In this document: in pieces, positions 35,989-46,387 of the stretch
How the letters are laid out: each line of letters starts with the position of its first letter
How positions within the stretch are numbered: position 1 is the stretch's first letter
Source of the DNA: Macrocybe gigantea
Lineage: Eukaryota > Basidiomycota > Agaricomycetes > Agaricales > Callistosporiaceae
Length of the DNA: 64,000 nt
Assembly: GCA_011319805.1 (NCBI GenBank)
Contig: SJRY01000266.1
Location: forward strand, 1-64,000
Direction: 5' to 3'
The notes under the pieces: model-generated
What the model saw: the letters and a program-made list of their open reading frames with translations, nothing else
The model's database searches: none
Told to the model about the DNA's origin: nothing
Translations under genes and position numbers: made by a program

Positions 35989-36176
35989 TCCTTACCACTC
36001 TGGCCTTTTGGCTTAGATCAAGTGTAGTATCTGTTCTTAATAGTTTAACCACTATTATGGAGGCACCGCCTCCATTATTTGGTTATCTAATTTTTGCCGC
36101 CCTTGTCCTTCTGGGCTCTGCTTGCAACCTGGGGGCGCGATGACCTTGCCGCTGCAGTACTGGCTTGCGTCGTCGG
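35989..36176 (+). ncRNA. U2: U2 spliceosomal snRNA
   Basis: RNA component of the U2 snRNP, which pairs with the intron branch point in the nucleus. The 5' domain is unmistakable: GGCCTTTTGGCTTAGATCAA, then GTGTAGTATCTGTTC with the branch-pairing GTAGTA at 36024-36029. Next comes a stem IIa-like part, then a perfect hairpin TGGAGGC-ACC-GCCTCCA, and the Sm site AATTTTTG at 36089-36096. The 3' half forms two more stems. The last has the conserved loop around GCTGCAGTACTGGC inside a GATGACC/GTCGTC-type stem, like U2 stem IV. The 5' end (within a few bases) is set by alignment with known U2 RNAs from memory. The 3' end is set by closure of the last stem. No protein gene overlaps; the short ORFs here are chance. 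Confidence 0.92.
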
Positions 36177-36750
36177 GGGATCTATTCTCTTTTTTAGAGA
36201 ACCTCCTTTTGTTTCTATTCTTTTTGTTGGTTTTCTTTTCTCTTCGCACGTCCGTGGACGCTGCAGGGACACCAACAAATGGAAATGAAAAAGAGGGGGT
36301 TGTGAAGATTAATTTTTGGAACCTGTTTTGCTCTTTTGTGGAGTGTGTTGATCCGTGTACAATAATATGTGTGTTGGTCTTTCATGTATGAAGATTTTTG
36401 CTGGACAATGCAAGCCTTATTTTCCCCATTCCAATGTCACTTTGTGGTCGGAAAATCCAAGCTCTTACCTAGTCAATACTTCTAATTTTGCTGGGAACTA
36501 TGGCATGCAGGCGAAGATTTCGGGAGGCGACAATGCTATGAGCAGCTGGTTAAAGGAGCCTGAGGAAAATCTAGTCCGAGACTTGTCACTAGATTTCAAT
36601 CCTCGAGATGTAAATAATTAATGAACACTCGTACGATCAACGCAACAGACAGCAAACCGACAACATCACGAAAACAACTAAAACCACAAACAGAAAAAAA
36701 AAATTACACACATCCAGACATTGACACTGCTTCACCAAACGGCCCCACGA
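36177..36750. other. Intergenic between U2 and the kinesin 3' end
   Basis: T-rich after the U2 3' end (36180-36245), then mixed sequence with an A-run at 36694-36702. No gene is supported. Confidence 0.45.
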
Positions 36751-39700
36751 CTATGCCTGCACCTGTGCCGGATCCACATTCTCCTTGTCCGCAAACACCT
36801 CCCTCACAGAGCCCTTCAACGCTCCCACAGCAGGGCCTCTCCCATTCGCCATCGCCATCGCCATCGCCATCGCAGCCGCCTTTGCATGCACTGCAGCCGC
36901 AGCCGCACTGACGGTGACACCAGCATCAACAACACTCGGCAGCAGCAGCAGCGACGGCGGCGACGGCACGACCGGCACATGCTCCAACTCGCCCTGCTCC
37001 CCATCGCCAAAGCTCACATCGCCCCACACCATATCCTCCGGCGGCGCCTGCTCCAGCAGCAAGCTCGCTTTCGGGTCGTATACGAGCTTCATCGGCGAGA
37101 CGGCTCCAGCCGCGGCGTCGTCGTCGTCTGCGGCCGGCGCGGGCTCCGGGTGGAGAGTATCCGCACTGCTCGTGGTTGTCCTCGTGCTCGTCCTACCGTC
37201 ATCGACATCGTCTTTCGCCGCCTGCGATGCGGATGCTGCGGATACGGGAGTGGTTGGCTCCAGCTTCTGTTGCACAAGGTCTTCAGGCTTAGGCACCGGA
37301 TCCTCGCTTATAGGCGCAAGAGACGACCGCCTAGACGAAAGAAGGGGCGGCCTGAGCCTCGACTGCGGGAGCCCGAGCCCGGACAACGAGGCCGACACGG
37401 ATGAAGGCGTTGCACTCGGAGACGCACCAGACCCAAGACCCAACGAATCAAACTTGCTCACAAACGCCTGCAACGCACGGCGCTCCTCCTCCAACGTCAC
37501 ACGTATCTACCCCACGCGTCAACCTCGGAGGAAGCGAGTCCAACTAGGCCACGGACGCTCACCTTTTTCTCGCGCTCAAGCCCTTTGGCGAGCTCTTCGG
37601 CCCACACGCGGATCTCCTCGCGCTTACGGACCTCTTCCTCGAGCTTACCACGCCACTCGCGTTCAACGTCCTCCACGCTCCTCCTCGTTCCCGCACCGTC
37701 CTCGTCCTCGTTCGTGGTGTCTACGAGCGTCTCGAGCTCCCGAATGCGCTCCGCCTGCTCCTGAATGAGCCGGTCCTTCTCCGAGTCCGGTGTACCCGGC
37801 CCAGGTGTGGGCGTGAGCGCAAGGAGCGGCAGACGCTCATCGAGCGCGGCTTCGAGCGAGAGAATCTGGTTTGCTTGAGACTCGAGCTGCAGCCGCGCCG
37901 AGAGGAGCTCTTGCTGAAGCTGTCAAACACAATCCATGATGAGCGTTACTACCGTGCAAGACGGGTCAAGCAACGCACCTGGTACGGCGACATGTCAAAA
38001 TCGACCTTGACAGGACTGCTCGCACGACTGGCCCCATCGCCTGCAGAGCCATCAACGACGGTCTGGCTGGTGAGTATGAGCTTCGTGAGCTGCTGTATGC
38101 GCGCGTTGAGGTCCTTCATCGCCTTGGACTCGTCGATTTGCTGCAACGGACGAACATCAGTCAGCGCGGACTCGTTTTGGTCTCGTCTCGCTTGTTGATC
38201 CGTACCTCTCTTGCGCTCAGCCGCCTCGAGCGGACAGGCATCTCTGCCTCGCGCTCTGCAAGGCGCTTTTTGAGCTCTTCGATCTCTTTCCTGTACCGCT
38301 CGATCAAGGCCTCTGTGTCCACGACTTCCTTCTTCTGCGCGCGCAACTACACCGACAACATACATCAGTATCTAGCCCACTTGACAGTAAAAAGAGGAAA
38401 ATTGAGTTGACGCTCACTTGGACGCCCTTGATCCGCCTAGCGAACAGAAGCGTGCTCAAGCTCTCCGAGACGGCGCCAACATCGGGATTGATCGTGCATA
38501 TGACACTGATGCGCGCGTTTCCGGACAACGAAGGCTGCAGCATACGCGTCAGCTTTGAGTTCCGGTACGGGACGTGGTCGCTGGTCGAAAAAAAAAAAAA
38601 AAAGTGAGCTACAAGAAAAGATGGGCATCCCATGAAGAACGTACTTTTTGTTCTTTGCCGCGTTTTCGGCAAGAGTACCGATGACGGTACCTAGAGTCAA
38701 CAGACTGAAATCGAGCGTCAGCTACGATCTGCAAACGAACGCTGGAGCCGAACCTCGTATTGATATACTTGCCCTCTCTAGTGCGCTCCTTGTCAGACGT
38801 CGCCTTTTCCGAACCAGCGAGATCGATCAAGCTCTGTGGACAGTCAGTTAAAGCGCAAAAGAGACAACGGCCAGGACGCACCAAAACCGACGTCTGAACG
38901 CTCTTGCCGCCGCGCGCTTGCAGCCTGTTCGGGCCGGGCGTCTGAGGCCTGCTTCCCAGTCCGAGGCCAGGTGTGCGTCTGCCGTTCGCGTTGCCAGGCG
39001 AAGGCGTGCTGCGCATGACGCGCTCATCGTCGTCATCATCGTCGTCCCTGCTAGAGCTGCCGCGCTCGCGGCTCTCGATGACCATGCGAAAGACGCTATG
39101 ACTGCGACTGCTGCGCTCGTTCCAGTCCGTGCACGCGGTGCGACGATTACCCTCACCGCGACGGAGAACGTCCTTGACGCCCTTGAGGCTTGTGACGACC
39201 TCCTCTCTGAGCGGGGTGAGGACGATCTCGTTAGGGCCGCCGGGTCCGCCCTGGACCTGCACGGGATGCGCGCTGGCGCGCGTAGGGGGTGCGAGGAGGT
39301 CGTGGATGGTCTCGTTGTAGATCTCGAGATAGGAACAGCGAAGGAGGTACTCGCGCCCGGGCGTGCGCTTGATGAACGCGAACACGTCCCGCATGGCGCG
39401 GGGGATGATGCCCGGCTCGTCCGTGTCGCCTGTGAGGGTGTACGTCTTGCCGGAGGCGGTCTGGCCGTAGGCGAATATGACGGCGTTGTAGCCCTCCATG
39501 GCGGCTTGGACGTGCGATCGAGCGACGGTGCTGTAGATGGGCTTGTTGGGCGAGCCGCTAAGCACGGCGTCAAAGGTGAAGGGCCCGGAGGTGCTGTTGG
39601 CGTTGGGACTGCTGTTGCTAGACGTGTTGGTGGAAGGGTTCTTGGCGTGTTTGGGGTCGAGCTTGATCGTGCATGTTTCGTGAGATGGCACCCATGCCGA

Positions 39701-40381
39701 ATGCGAGTCGGTCGGTCGTACGCTTTGGTGTGTCTAAATGAACAAGACAGGATTCGGAGAGAGCTAGGAATGCACGTACCGGATAGACACCATGACCTTG
39801 TCTTCCTTTCCGTGATCGAGTCTGGCTTTGCCGATGCCTAGAGCGTCGTTGAGCCACGCCTCGTCGAGCTCGCCGGACACGTCGCCGGGTTCGACGGTGT
39901 CCGTCTTCCAGTCGACGAGGACGTCCTCTGGATCGACGTTGCTCACGTCCATCTCGCTCGCGGCGGGCATGAGGGAAGGGCTCTCCGCGCCACCGCCTCT
40001 GCGCGGTGTGCCAGGCGTGCGGGGCCTGCTCGCGCTGCGGCGCTTGCCCTCTGGCGAGGCGGGAGCGGGTGTGCTTGTAACGCTTGGGACGGGCTTGGGT
40101 CTGGCGTTGGTGGTGGCACTGGCACTTGCACCTGCGAGGGCGGAGCGGGTTTTAGACTCTGTGGAGAGCGGGGCCTTGTACCGCTTGTGTGTAGACGAAA
40201 GAAGAGGCGTCGTCGAGCGGGAAGGAACGCTGCCTGCGCCTGCTGCTCGCGAGTTGAGCGAGGCGAGGTCGGTGGAGGAGGTCGATGTCGAGGTGGTGGT
40301 GGTGGTTGTGGAGAGAGGGCGTTTGGGGGTGAAGAGGGCTGGGCGGGGAAGTTTGCGTGCTGGAGTCGCTGGGACGACCAT
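36751..40381 (-). CDS. Kinesin motor protein, kinesin-7 type (Kip2/KipA/Tea2-like)
   Basis: Plus-end-directed microtubule motor; the fungal kinesin-7 family moves polarity factors to plus ends. The gene starts at an ATG (MVVPATPARKLPRPA) with a long Ser/Thr/Pro-rich N-terminal extension. The motor follows: VMVSIRVRPTDSHSAWVP, P-loop GYNAVIFAYGQTASGKT, EPGIIPRAMRDVFAFI, LRCSYLEIYNETIHDLL, switch I NERSSRSHSVF, switch II LIDLAGSEKA, and HVPYRNSKLTRMLQPSLSGN. The motor carries a Gly/Asp-rich insert (about 38930-39060). The neck and tail are predicted coiled coil (QKKEVVDTEALIERYRKEIE and onward). The tail ends in a low-complexity part with an Ala-Met dipeptide run. Every splice I tested is in phase, one through a 15-base T-run in the acceptor. 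The gene appears intact. Family placement inside the kinesins rests on the long N-terminal extension and motor sequence, so it is less certain than the motor itself. Confidence 0.9.
36847..36872. repeat. CCATCG hexamer microsatellite inside the kinesin tail
   Basis: About four perfect CCATCG units. On the coding strand they give GCGATG repeats translated as an Ala-Met run near the kinesin C-terminus. The tract keeps the frame (6-nt unit), so length changes would be tolerated. Confidence 0.7.
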
Positions 40382-41166
40382 CGTCGTCGTCGTCGTCTTG
40401 TCTGAATGAACCGTGGGGAAACAGAAGGTCAGGCGAGTCGCACTCGATCACATGATCGCGACGCGTCTAACTGCCGTAACTTTCATGCTGACTTGACATA
40501 AAACTCGCCGCATATAGCCACCTCGAATGCACACAACGCCAACTTCTGCCAAGTTGGCTCTTCATCATGTCTTCCCTGTAGTCCGCGAAGTTGCGTATTC
40601 GCAGGCTAGGACTCTACTGCAGCGTTTCTTTGGTATGTCTGATGGATGCATTGGACATTTGTGCGGTCGTTCGTAATGATCATCCGGTCTTACCGCAATA
40701 GAAGAATCCCAATCAAAATGAATACTGATTTCATACAGACGAACGACGTGCTTGCGGCGGCAGCGAGGTTTCTGGTTTACGAACAAGCTCCTCTGGAACG
40801 ACGATCTGTTCCGCGGACTGCGACTTTTCTGCCTCTCATCTGTCACGGCTAGGCCAGCCAGGTCATCAATGCCAACTCGTTACAATGAGCGGATGCGCAG
40901 TGAGCACGGCTCTCGTTTTGACTTCTTTTCTTCTTTACTATGCATTTGAAGTTGCCCGCAAACGGTTCCAACGCCGCAGGAACGGCCGATCGAACGAACA
41001 GCCCATCGGAAACAGCCTAAATACAGGCTTGGCGAACGCTCAAGTCTCCATCCAGGCCCAGACGTCCCGTGGCTTGTGTAAGAGCACATGCATCGCTCAA
41101 TTGCCACTACCAATCGAATTGCATAGTAATAGGTGATGATGAACATGTTGGCCAACTACAAACCAG
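40382..41166. other. Divergent promoter region of kinesin and the membrane-WD40 gene
   Basis: The shared upstream region of two divergent genes. An ORF at 40885 (+) begins with a hydrophobic stretch (STALVLTSFLLYYAFEVARK) and could be a first exon of the downstream gene. I could not join it in frame. Confidence 0.35.
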
Positions 41167-44100
41167 GTACCTCTATTCTTTATCCCTGGACTCGGAATCG
41201 GACGAATCAAGTCAGTCTTTCCGCAAGCTGGGCGATGTATCGACTGGAGAGCTGACTTGCCCTTCGCTTACAAGTGCGGCTACTGATAACTCCACGGCAC
41301 CGGATATCGTCGTGATCCCACCAGGTGGACTGTTCTGTTTATCTGTATACTACACAGTCTGATGCCTGGATGGAACAGACTCAGAACCCCAAGCTTCAAG
41401 TCCCAGCATTGACTATGCACAACTCCTCGACCGCTTCTCTGGCTATGTCGAGTTGTCCAACACAATTCCCGATGCGGATATACCTCAGATATTATCCGGC
41501 AACGCCGCTTCTCCAAACACACTCCTGCATGACGCCCCCGAGCTCTCAAGGCGTAAGTTGTCCCCCTTCCCCCCATACGAGAGCCGCGCCTAATCACAAT
41601 TCTGTAGGGCCGTCGCACACCTCCTTCCACAGCGTCACTGGAATAATAACACCGGGCTCAGGTCTTTCACTCTCCTCTAACAATCTTTCCGTATTTTAAC
41701 GTAGCCTTGGGAACCAGATGAAGGTGAGCAAGATCATCATGCGACGGTCAGTTATGAGCCCGACCCAGAACTTGTCCTGCAATCATTGGTGCTTTTCATG
41801 AGGTAAAGGTTACAGATTTTCCGAGATCAGCTGCTTATTCTCCAACCAGGAGTTTGAAAGATCTGCATACACTGGTAAGCCACATTGATTTCATCCTCCT
41901 CCAGATATCCCATCACGGAGTGCAGCTCGGACGCTTCCTGGATCAATGTCGGCGACTGGGCCGATCCTATACCCTCATCTTGTCAGCTCTTGACCTTCGG
42001 AAAGAGCTCAAGTGCCTTTCGTCTGTGTTTCACCACAACGCGACTCAGATTTCCCGTCTCGTCAAGAGGTACGACTTCAGGGCACACGTCGAATACGTGG
42101 AAAGCCCCGACAGAGTCAGCGACAGCTCGCTTGTCGAGTCGCTCGAAAGAGCTGCATCCGTGTTTGAAAGGGTGATGGGATGCTTGAACAATTTCCGCGA
42201 GTACACGGCACGTCCTTGTCGCAAATCAAGTGTTGGCATTGCTTTTAACGTTAATTATAGGATGAAAGCACGAGGTTAAAAGATCGGTTGCGGGCAATCG
42301 GAAAACACCTGAGAGTGAGTAACGCTCCCCTCTGTAGACCTGTTCAACCTATCTTCCAGCAGTACTGTGCTAGATGCCTCAAAGCTTATGAAGGTGAAAT
42401 TGGCATGAACTCTCGGTTTCTCCTCTCTTACCGCCTTCCTAGATCATCTTGATATGCCGCACATTGCTTATTATGTCCACGAGCTGTCGACAGAGATACG
42501 CAAGGACATAGATGAAATCAATTCGGCCCTAAGCGAATTCAACGAATATGGTATGTCACAAAAGCTTTATTTTCTGATCAATGTTTGACGTTTCAAGGAA
42601 TTACCGCCATTCGATATGAGCAACGGCGCGACGCCGATGTCACGCTCAACATGTCGACGGTCGCTACGCTCTTCTCGGCGGTGAACGCGACGATGCTGCA
42701 GATCTCACTCGGATACGACCCCTCGCGCATCATGTCGATCGTCAACGCATTCTGGTTCTGTTCTCTCGTCCTAAGTATCGGCTGTGCTCTCAATTGCGTC
42801 TTGGCTCTGGCGTGGAAGCGAACCACATAGTATGCCTGGTTTTTTTATATGACTCTTTCGCCTTTTTCCCTAATCGTTCCGTCCATAGTGGAGGATTCCA
42901 TCCGGATAAATTCCCCTTTGCCATCACTATATGGATACACGCTTCTGCGCCCGCGTTTCTGGCTCTCTCCATCGTTTGTTTCTCTCTTGGACTGACCGTT
43001 TTTACACATGCCTCTAGTCAGGTAAGCGCATTAATATACCGACCATATATGGCCCTCGCTTAACTCTCCCGTTGGAATTGCTTTCAGACGATGTACACTG
43101 TATGGCTGACTTTCGGTGTGACAGTCATAACGTCCTTGGGACTGGCGATCCTCCAAGCTCGGATATTCTACGAAAAATGGATCATACCCATCGTGGTCAC
43201 ATCCATCCCCAGCGGCCATCAAAATGACGCAACAAACATCAACCCTGTCAGAGCAATACAGAAACGCATGCCCCAGCAGCGGCGTTTCAGCAGCACCTTT
43301 TCTGAAGCGTCCGAAGCTGACTCTGTCGCGGAGGTCTCTACGGATGAGAAGCAAGGACACCCCCAGGGCGTTATTATGCCCGTGCTCAGGTCCCTCACTG
43401 GCACCAAAGCACCACAACCTCAGCAGTCTCCTCCGCCTGACGAAGCGACAGACGTGGTCGCCGCTGCTGACGTTGAGAATCAATTCCAGGTGCCGGACAT
43501 GGCGCTCTCGCAGTAATCCCAGGAGGCGGCGAAGAATCGCTGGAAGAAGGCGGCGGACTTGCTCTCAGTGACGACCTCAGCAACCAAGGCATTCTGGCGC
43601 GGCACGGCACGCAACACGCCCCGTTTCACGTCGTTATCGTCGCCAGAGACGACTACCCGGCAGCGTGAGTTGAATAGGACATCTACACCCCTTGTGGACA
43701 TGGTTTTCCCGGAGAAGCGCCGCCAGGTCGTGCCGCACAAGTATGGGCGGATCCAGGATCTCGAGTACTCCCCGGATGGGAAGATGCTTGCTGTGACATG
43801 GTGAGTCGTTTGGGCAAACGTTCTCCGTAAAGCGCATCTTCCGACGCTAGATGGGACAAGTTACAATGCGGAGATAGCCTATTCGACCACGAGTACCTTT
43901 CTTGATGTAAGTTTGAACACAGTGATCTGGGCAAGTCTGTTCTGACAACCGTAGGCGAGTTATGAAGGCATATACCGCAGGAGGCATCCTCCTCGCAAGG
44001 TTAGCAAGCAAGTCGCATGGTGCGAGGAAATTCAACCTTTCTGTTCCATCCTACCTTAGCTTCCCCCGGAATGTTTCCAGGTCGAATGATAGTCTGAGAT

Positions 44101-45357
44101 TCCTGTTGCGGCTGGACCACAGTGTCGAGGTATTGTCAACTGTAAGCCACCAGTGCTAATAGAGCATGTTGAGGGTCTGACGAATGTTACGCTTTAGCGA
44201 TGCGAACCTATAAAGATCATTTCGCGACCTCACGCCATCACATCCGTTGCATGGTGCGATTCTATGAGTGGGTCTTTTGTTCTTTCATGGCATCGATGGG
44301 TATGAACGATCTATTCATTGCACAGAGTTCTTGACGTCTGAGAGAAGTTCGATATATATGATCGTAAGGGTCCCTTTCTTTGACCTGGCTGCGCAGATTT
44401 TGAGTCCGCTGGTCCGTCAATCAGTCTGTTGATGGACACGTGAGTCAGATTAGAGTTCTTTCTACGCCAGATCACTTATCATCTTTGTTCAATCTTCAGG
44501 TTCATGAGAAGTTTTCATTCCCAAGCTTGTCCTTACGCGCTATGGCTGTAGTTCCAACCTTCTCGCTGCTTCTTGTCATCGGTAAGGTGCCTCGTTCACC
44601 CAGCGAACGGGCACCACGAGACGAGAGAACTGAAAAGCAACTTATACGTATGTTGTTCGTATTGCCGTCTCCGCGTTTGTCTTGTTGATACTTTTCTCAG
44701 TATTTGACTTGAACGAACAGAAAATTCGCAGGTGAATGAATGCCTGTGCAAGTTCACGAATCCACACTTTTCTCATCATACTGCCCTGATAGCCGGAATC
44801 CTATCCTTGACGAAATAAGGCACATCACTGTATCGTCTTACAGGGCCTCTGAGCCTACCTCTATCGATGTTGTTCTTGGCCATGGCCGGGACAATGAGGT
44901 GTGTGGTTGTGTAAAGCTTAGACATGAGACCAGCCCTCATTTAATTCTCCAGGCCATCCCAAAAATTTGGACGCTGGAACTTCGTTTGAGAGATCACCAC
45001 CAGCTCAAGCAAGCCAAGGTGCAGCTACAGCGGCCGGCCGGTAAAGTCTCCGGACCAGGCCACCTCTTGGGAGAAAATGAACTGTTAGTTTGTGTAGGAA
45101 CCGGTGAGAGACAGCGACCTGTCGATTCGTTCTTGGTTTCATGTGACGTTTTCTCGCCAGATGGCCAAATTTATATATGGAAAAAGTCCACGGGTGCGTC
45201 CATCCATCAGATAAAGACCCACGCCATCGGCAACGCTTTGCGCAACGTTGCGTGGAATCCCAGTTCGTCCAGTTTTGCTTGCGCGTGCGACGAATCGTTT
45301 GAGATATGGACTATGGACGCTCCTGATGTCATGAGATCACATAGCGGCGATGAATAA
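41167..45357 (+). CDS. Membrane protein fused to WD40 repeats (WDR26/GID7-like), interrupted
   Basis: Recognised as a mushroom-type architecture. An acidic N-terminus comes first (APDIVVIPPG, then IDYAQLLDRFSGYVEL). Helical segments follow (HTLVSHIDFILLQISHHGVQ; DHLDMPHIAYYVHELSTEI). A membrane block comes next (NMSTVATLFSAVNATMLQIS, SIVNAFWFCSLVLSIGCALN, PAFLALSIVCFSLGLTVFTH, YTVWLTFGVTVITSLGLAIL). After a basic linker, WD40 blades follow: GRIQDLEYSPDGKMLAVT, LLRLDHSVEV, RPHAITSVAW, AMAVVPT, VFDLNEQKI, VCVGTG, GQIYIWKKSTGASIHQIKTH and a last blade ending at 45357. An in-frame TAA at 43514-43516 separates the membrane and WD40 halves, and the reading frame is the same on both sides. The intron at about 43801 is out of phase. 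Either two genes, a damaged gene or sequence errors. The first exon is unknown. Confidence 0.65.
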
Positions 45358-45488
45358 TCTGCAAATCTTCTGTTTTTGACCATCTCAATCTTGACATGTT
45401 AGCCCCTCACAAATTAGAAGAAAAGAAAATTGCGATTGACACCGCAAATTCATGTTGTTGAAGAGGTCCTACTTCAAGCTCCCACCTT

Positions 45489-46106
45489 TCACCATTTTTC
45501 ATATCTACCCATTCTGGGCCTCCTCTCCAAAAACCCCGGATCGTGGACCATTTGCTTGACTTCTTCTACGACCGTCATGAACTTGTCACGACCTTCTTCC
45601 TCCATGATGTTCGTGTCCCCTCGCCGAACAGGAGCAGTGTCTACGACAGCGGTGGCGGAATCGGATACGGCAACGGGTTCGACGTTTGCACCTTCCTTGC
45701 AGTACGCGTAGTAGGAAAGATGTCTTCCTACAGCGCTGACTCCGTACAGCTTTGGTGTCCGGACGAGACGGGCGAGCTGCGCGACCCGGGATCGAACTTG
45801 GTTTTCGGCGTCTTTGCGGGCGGAAATGGAAGGTAGATGAGTGGGAGGCTTGATTTCGAGGAAGAACACTGGGCTGTCGGGGCTGTCGAGATCCAGCGAC
45901 TCACGACGTAGGCGATCACGAATTGGACGGCGCCGGCTGCCGCCCACCTGTGCCTCTGCGGTCACCTACTGAGGCGTGATCGTGAACTGGATGGGAGGGA
46001 AACATTCGATGAGAATGCTGTTATAAAGAGCGTAGAACTTGTTCTGGATTGTTTCTGTGTCTGGAAGACGGGAAGATATTGCGGTGATGTGCGCTGGCCA
46101 AGGCAT
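45489..46106 (-). CDS. Small protein with ExK motif (possible PD-(D/E)XK-like fold), interrupted
   Basis: From the ATG at 46106 the frame reads MPWPAHITAISSRLPDTETI then KFYALYNSILIECFPPIQFT up to an in-frame TAG at 45966. Downstream the protein-like text continues in shifted frames: VQFVIAYVV, then ESLDLDSPDSPVFFLEIKPP, SARKDAENQVRSRVAQLARL, TPKLYGVSAVGRHLSYYAYC, and ends GRYEKW. The D-x(n)-FLEIK pattern followed by a helix is the layout of PD-(D/E)XK nuclease-like domains; that assignment is inference. At least one -1 slip (about 45902) plus the TAG prevent a single open frame. It lies between the 3' end of the membrane-WD40 gene and that of the CHAT gene. Confidence 0.45.
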
Positions 46107-46387
46107 GGTTAGGTGGGAGCTACATGATAAGGGTGACACACGAATGTTTCAGTTCACTGTGATGACGATGGGTGCTGCGTTAACTTGGTGCTCACAGGGC
46201 TACGCACCACGGCACACATGATGATTTTGATTTCAAGCTTTTCAATGCCACAAAACGAGGGACTTGTCTGAGATTGCCAGTGGGATCGGGACAAGTGCGA
46301 CAAGTCGCCAGTCTTCATCACAGTACACATTTCTTGCCTCAAAGACTGTTGAATGGTCTCTCAATATCCTGCGTCTATCCGACAAAA

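Noticed and set aside
36094..36391. Short ORFs with hydrophobic stretches at 36094 and 36122
   Set aside because: They overlap the U2 snRNA and its T-rich 3' flank.
36785..37768. A 327-codon plus-strand ORF across the kinesin tail
   Set aside because: It is antisense to the kinesin C-terminal exons, made of Ala/Ser/Pro-rich low-complexity text that arises from the GC-rich codons of the other strand. It has no domain.
38918..39841. A 307-codon plus-strand ORF opposite the kinesin motor
   Set aside because: Mirror frame of the motor exons. The minus strand carries all kinesin motifs and valid introns.
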